From Bacteroidaceae bacterium (GTDB lineage: Bacteria; Bacteroidota; Bacteroidia; Bacteroidales; Bacteroidaceae), in contig JAUUPT010000077.1 in the NCBI GenBank assembly GCA_030843315.1, positions 1 to 16,497 on the forward strand: a DNA stretch of 16,497 nt, in the 5' to 3' direction. Position 1 is the first letter of the stretch. Each line of letters starts with the position of its first letter. The position numbers and the translations under genes were made by a program. The notes below the pieces were generated by a model. It ran no database searches. It saw only the letters and a program-made list of their open reading frames with translations, and was not told the origin of the DNA. Below, piece by piece: positions 12,910 to 16,497 of the stretch.

Positions 12910-13646
12910 TATTCTTCGCCTTCTTCCGGTTTCATGTTAGTATAAACCGTCTGTACGTCGTCAAACTCTTCCAGGCGTTCCACCATCTTGTCGATAGTCT
13001 CGCGCTGTTCGGGCGTAACATCTTTCTGGTCATTGGGGATGTAAGTAAACTCACCGCCGACATCCTCGAATCCGCATTCTTCCAGATGCTTCTGGATGGC
13101 TGCATAACTCTTCGGATCGCCATAGATAGTGATTGTACCTTCTTCTTCATCCTCTTCGTAGTCTTCTTCTACGTCGTAATCTATCAGGTCGAGAATCAGT
13201 TCTTCCATGTCGATGCCGTCTTTCTTCTTGAAAGTGAACACGCACTTGTGGTCGAACAAGAAAGCGAGCGAGCCCATCGTACCCAGGTTTCCGCCGAACT
13301 TATTGAATACGGAACGTACATCAGCTACGGTACGGGTCGTATTGTCGGTCAAAGTGTCAACGAAAACGGCTACACCATGAGGGCCGTATCCTTCATAAGT
13401 CATGCCCTTGTAGTCGCTCTGGTCTTTACCCATCGCGTTCTTGATGGCGCGGTCAATGTTGTCCTTCGGCATGTTCTCACGCTTACAAGTAGCGATTACC
13501 GAACGCAACGTCGGGTTGTTCTCCGGTTCAGGTCCACCGGCTTTTACTGCAATAGCAATTTGTTTACCCAGTCTTGTAAAGGTCTTTGCCATGTGACCCC
13601 ATCTTTTCAATTTGGCAGCTTTTCTATATTCAAACGCTCTTCCCAT
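12909..13646 (-). CDS. yebC: YebC/PmpR (TACO1) family protein
   Basis: This 245-residue protein has normal family length. It starts MGRAFEYRKAAKLKRWGHMAK, with the basic N-terminal domain (to about residue 75), then YEGYGPHGVAV at 84-94, DNTTRTVADVR at 101-111 and GSLAFLF at 125-131. YebC proteins were long annotated as transcription regulators (PmpR). The mitochondrial homologue TACO1 acts in translation, and bacterial YebC has been linked to relief of ribosome stalling at proline-rich sequences. An acidic run at about 156-169 (Asp/Glu in 11 of 14 positions) interrupts the middle domain. The gene lies 30 bp after pheT and overlaps the TSCPD gene by one base. Sitting in a tRNA-synthetase operon fits a translation role. 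Confidence 0.94.
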   Translation of the reverse strand: MGRAFEYRKAAKLKRWGHMAKTFTRLGKQIAIAVKAGGPEPENNPTLRSVIATCKRENMPKDNIDRAIKNAMGKDQSDYKGMTYEGYGPHGVAVFVDTLTDNTTRTVADVRSVFNKFGGNLGTMGSLAFLFDHKCVFTFKKKDGIDMEELILDLIDYDVEEDYEEDEEEGTITIYGDPKSYAAIQKHLEECGFEDVGGEFTYIPNDQKDVTPEQRETIDKMVERLEEFDDVQTVYTNMKPEEGEE

Positions 13647-13676
13647 TGGAATAATATTTTAAAGTTTAATATTTAG

Positions 13677-16139
13677 TTATCTCAACTTGGCGCCCAACTT
13701 GTCTTCCAGGTTCTTCACCAGTTTGGACATGATTTTATCGATCTGCTTGTCATTCAGCGTCTGAGTCTCGTCTTGCAACAAGAAGCTGACGGCATAGCTC
13801 TTCTTTCCGGCTTCCAGGTTCTTGCCTTCGTACACGTCGAAGAGGGAAACTTCTTTCAGCAGCTTCTTCTCCGTCTCATAGGCTATCTTCTCGATTTCGG
13901 CAAACTGAACTTTCTTGTCGAGCAGCAACGCCAGGTCGCGCTTCACAGCCGGGAACTTGGAAATTTCGGCATAGCTCACCTTCACATTCTTGATGGCCTT
14001 CATCAGTTCCTTCCAGTTCAGGTCGGCATAATATACTTCATTGTCGATGTCGAATGCTTTCAGCAATTTCCGGGTTACAACGCCGAAGGTAGCCAGGCGC
14101 TTGCCGCCTCTTGTCTGTACGGAGAGGGCGGCGGCGTAGATGTCATCCGTCAGGTTGCCTACTACCAGGTCGTGCAAGTGCAGTCCCAGGCGGGCAAAGA
14201 TATTCTCCACATAGGCTTTCAGTTCATATACCGAGCTGTTCTCATCCGGATGCGCCCAGGAGTTGGAAACCTTCTTGCCGGCTACCCACAAGCCCAAGTG
14301 ATAGTCTTCGGAGTAAGGAGCAAGCACCTTGTCCGGGTTTTGCTTCTCGGCGTTGAAGTGGTAGCAGTTACCGAATTCAAAGAATTTCAGGTCGGCATTC
14401 TTACGGTTGGCATTGTGGGCGATGCTTTCCAGTCCGCCGAAGAGCAGGGTCTGACGCATGGTGTTCAGGTCGGCACTCAGCGGGTTCAGCAGCATCACCA
14501 GGTTTTGGGCGGGATATGTTTCCATGCCGTCGTAGTAAGCTGCACGGGTCAGTGAGTTGTTCAGAATCTCATTGAAGCCGCAGCCTACCAGTTGCTCTGC
14601 CACCAGGTTCTGGAGCTTGTTTGATTTATCGCATTCACCTTTCGTCGTCAGGCTGGACTTCAAGGTGGTCGGAATCTCTACATTATTATATCCATAGATG
14701 CGCAGGATATCTTCTATCACATCGCAGTCGCGCTGCACGTCCACGCGATAAGGGGGCACATCCAGCGTCAGGCCTTCGGCTGTCTCGTTCACGATCTTCA
14801 TTTCCAGGCTCGATACGATACTCTTGATGGTATCTACCGGAATCACCTTGCCGATCAGGTCATGTACTTTTTCGTAAGATACTTCTACTCTGAAATCCTT
14901 TGCAGGAGCGGCACATACATCTTTTATCTCGGAAGAGATAGTACCTCCGGCAAGTTCTTTCACCAGCAGGGCAGCCAGTTTCAGGCAGTAAATGGTAATA
15001 TTGGGGTCGATGCCTCTTTCAAACCGGAAGGAAGCATCTGTGTTCAGTCCATGACGGCGTGCGGTCTTGCGCACCCAGGTGGGATGGAAGTAGGCGCTCT
15101 CAATGAATACGTCTTTGGTGGCTTCGGTAGAACCGGAATCCAGTCCGCCAAACACGCCGGCAATACACATCGCTTCTTCTTTGTTGCAAATCATCAGGTC
15201 GCGTTCGCTCAACTTGCGTTCCACGCCATCCAAGGTGACGAACGGAGTGCCTTCGGGCATGGTTTTTACAATCACTTCGCCGCCTTTTATCTTGTCGGCA
15301 TCGAAGCAGTGCAACGGCTGGCCGAATGCATGGACGATGTAGTTCGTAATATCCACTACATTATTAATAGGGCGCAGACCGATGATGCGGAGTTTGTTCT
15401 GCAACCATTCCGGACTTTCCTTTACTGTAACACCTTTCACGGTTACGCCGGCATATCGGGGGCAAGCCTCGGTGTTCTCTACCGTTACCTTGATGTCCAG
15501 GTCGTGGTTTTCAACGGCAAAAGCATCCACAGACGGTCTTTTCAAAGTAGCCTGCTTTCCGTTCTGCACCAGGTAGGCGTACAAGTCACGCGCTACGCCG
15601 TAGTGCGAACAGGCGTCGGCACGGTTCGGAGTGATGTCTACTTCCAGCACGTAGTCGCTCTTGATGTTATAATAGTCTTTGGCAAGCGTGCCGGGTACGG
15701 CAGTTTCCGGCAGTACGATGATGCCTGCATGGTCTGTGCCGATGCCTATTTCATCTTCGGCGCAAATCATACCGATAGATTCTATACCACGAAGTTTCGA
15801 TTTCTTGATGGTGAAAGATTCGTCGCCATCATACAGTGTTGTGCCCAGCGTGGCAACCACCACTTTCTGTCCGGCTGCCACGTTGGGGGCGCCGCATACA
15901 ATCTGCACGGGTTCACCTTGTCCCAGGTTCACGGTAGTGACGTGCATGTGGTCTGAATTCGGATGCGGTTCGCAAGTCAGCACTTCGCCAATGACCAGCC
16001 CTTCCAGTCCGCCTTTAATGGTTTGCACTTCATCCACGCTTCCCGTTTCCAGTCCGATAGACGTTAGCGCAGCTGCGACTTCATCGGGTGTCAAATCGAA
16101 CTCGACATACTCTTTCAGCCAATTATAAGAGATATTCAT
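13677..16139 (-). CDS. pheT: Phenylalanine--tRNA ligase beta subunit
   Basis: This 820-residue protein is the beta chain of the alpha2-beta2 enzyme that charges tRNA-Phe. Domains in order are: the N-terminal MNISYNWLKEYV segment; an EMAP/OB tRNA-binding domain (about 40-150, with PHPNSDHMHV and IVCGAPNV); the B3/4 editing domain (about 205-390); B5 (about 400-475); the catalytic-like core (about 480-690); and the FDX-ACB anticodon-binding domain (about 727-820, with KFPAVKRDLALL and YAVSFLLQDETQTLND). Length and all domains are normal. The alpha subunit gene pheS is not adjacent, so the subunits are split, as is common in this phylum. It is first in an operon with yebC and the TSCPD gene. The leader is only about 29 nt, which leaves no room for a leader-peptide attenuator or T-box. 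Confidence 0.97.
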   Translation of the reverse strand: MNISYNWLKEYVEFDLTPDEVAAALTSIGLETGSVDEVQTIKGGLEGLVIGEVLTCEPHPNSDHMHVTTVNLGQGEPVQIVCGAPNVAAGQKVVVATLGTTLYDGDESFTIKKSKLRGIESIGMICAEDEIGIGTDHAGIIVLPETAVPGTLAKDYYNIKSDYVLEVDITPNRADACSHYGVARDLYAYLVQNGKQATLKRPSVDAFAVENHDLDIKVTVENTEACPRYAGVTVKGVTVKESPEWLQNKLRIIGLRPINNVVDITNYIVHAFGQPLHCFDADKIKGGEVIVKTMPEGTPFVTLDGVERKLSERDLMICNKEEAMCIAGVFGGLDSGSTEATKDVFIESAYFHPTWVRKTARRHGLNTDASFRFERGIDPNITIYCLKLAALLVKELAGGTISSEIKDVCAAPAKDFRVEVSYEKVHDLIGKVIPVDTIKSIVSSLEMKIVNETAEGLTLDVPPYRVDVQRDCDVIEDILRIYGYNNVEIPTTLKSSLTTKGECDKSNKLQNLVAEQLVGCGFNEILNNSLTRAAYYDGMETYPAQNLVMLLNPLSADLNTMRQTLLFGGLESIAHNANRKNADLKFFEFGNCYHFNAEKQNPDKVLAPYSEDYHLGLWVAGKKVSNSWAHPDENSSVYELKAYVENIFARLGLHLHDLVVGNLTDDIYAAALSVQTRGGKRLATFGVVTRKLLKAFDIDNEVYYADLNWKELMKAIKNVKVSYAEISKFPAVKRDLALLLDKKVQFAEIEKIAYETEKKLLKEVSLFDVYEGKNLEAGKKSYAVSFLLQDETQTLNDKQIDKIMSKLVKNLEDKLGAKLR

Positions 16140-16174
16140 ATCATTATATTTTTATTGTTTCCAAAAGTGACCCG

Positions 16175-16182
16175 CAAAGGTA
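16175..16182 (-). promoter_or_regulatory. -7 promoter element for the pheT operon
   Basis: On the minus strand this reads TACCTTTG, a full TAnnTTTG match, 36 bases before the pheT ATG. The predicted start is near 16168. No convincing -33 box is seen 19-21 bases upstream. The remainder of the gap to the amidase stop (16183-16267) is AT-rich and holds no hairpin that I can call a terminator. Confidence 0.55.
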
Positions 16183-16267
16183 TTAATTTTTTTTGGGTTG
16201 ATGGGAATAATGAATCAAGAAATCTTTGATAGGAGGTATTTTCGGGGATAATAAATATCTTCTCTTA

Positions 16268-16497
16268 TTACAAATATCCCGGATTTGGCGGCGGTTCCGT
16301 CAGAATTGTTTTTGCATCGAAGCAGGGACATTGTTTTATCCATTCCTCCGGTTCTATTTCGCCGTTACGGTTCAAGTCGGGGCTGAGGTCGCGATGGCCG
16401 CAGAGGCGGACGTCGGGGTAGTCTCTCAGCAGGGTCATGACGAGGACACGGAGGGAATGCCGTTGAAAGGGGGTGCGGGTATCGGCGGGACGGCCGT
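16268..16497 (-). CDS. N-acetylmuramoyl-L-alanine amidase (T7-lysozyme-like), C-terminal part
   Basis: The minus-strand frame is open from the window edge to TAA at 16268-16270, giving 75 residues. It reads GRPADTRTPFQRH near the edge, then CGHRDLSPD, an EF-hand-like loop and WIKQCPCFDA. This matches the C-terminal half of Amidase_2 enzymes, which cut the bond between N-acetylmuramic acid and L-alanine in peptidoglycan. His (16394-16396) and Cys (16328-16330) fit the zinc ligands His122 and Cys130 of T7 lysozyme, and the Lys two residues before that Cys fits the catalytic Lys128. The first zinc His and the start lie outside the window. Such short amidases are common in Bacteroides chromosomes and in prophage-like regions; which applies here cannot be told. 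Confidence 0.88.
   Translation of the reverse strand, partial: GRPADTRTPFQRHSLRVLVMTLLRDYPDVRLCGHRDLSPDLNRNGEIEPEEWIKQCPCFDAKTILTEPPPNPGYL

Noticed and set aside
12786..13676. Plus-strand open frame (about 296 codons) opposite yebC and the TSCPD gene
   Set aside because: It runs across two real minus-strand genes and their junction, and its Phe/Val-rich content follows from the acidic codons on the other strand.
14862..15956. Long plus-strand open frame (about 364 codons) opposite pheT
   Set aside because: It is antisense to the complete pheT gene, low in recognisable motifs, and has no promoter or terminator of its own.
16140..16174. T-box, leader peptide or other attenuator before pheT
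   Set aside because: The predicted leader is about 29 nt, with no hairpin and no Phe-rich short frame.

Overview
The window looks like ordinary chromosomal DNA from a gut Bacteroides species or a close relative in Bacteroidales. The reasons are: promoter -7 boxes of the Bacteroides type (TAnnTTTG) before most transcription units, little purine-rich Shine-Dalgarno sequence, lipoproteins with an acidic stretch after the lipobox cysteine, and protein families typical of the order. I see no insertion sequence, integrase, CRISPR array, tRNA or rRNA. Most genes are housekeeping genes. The more unusual material is small proteins and regulatory sites.

Layout. The left edge holds the 3' end of an RluA-type pseudouridine synthase gene (+). 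A bidirectional terminator separates it from a minus-strand pair of small paralogous lipoproteins. Next is a minus-strand pair, a PAS-only protein followed by a LacX-type aldose 1-epimerase. Back to back with that pair is a plus-strand pair, type I methionine aminopeptidase and RmuC. The two divergent promoters overlap and share a perfect 11-bp inverted repeat. RmuC converges on nhaA with 7 bp between them. The minus strand then carries, in order of transcription from the right, lepA (EF4), a CPA2-type cation:proton antiporter and nhaA, with terminators after lepA and after the first antiporter. Upstream of lepA is a 66-residue winged-helix protein with its own terminator and promoter.

The right half holds two minus-strand operons. 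One is mntH (Nramp Mn2+/Fe2+ importer), xth (exonuclease III) and a C_GCAxxG_C_C-family cysteine protein whose reading frame is broken by one in-frame TAA. Together they suggest a metal and oxidative-stress module. The other is pheT, yebC and a small TSCPD-domain protein, the last two joined by a TAATG stop/start overlap and followed by a strong terminator. At the right edge is the 3' end of a T7-lysozyme-like N-acetylmuramoyl-L-alanine amidase gene (-), with no start codon in the window.

I did not find a clear new multi-gene system. The best leads are the interrupted C_GCAxxG gene, the overlapping symmetric promoters before the PAS protein and map, the 11-residue repeat coiled coil in RmuC, the candidate operators at mntH and the winged-helix gene, and the TSCPD protein coupled to YebC.
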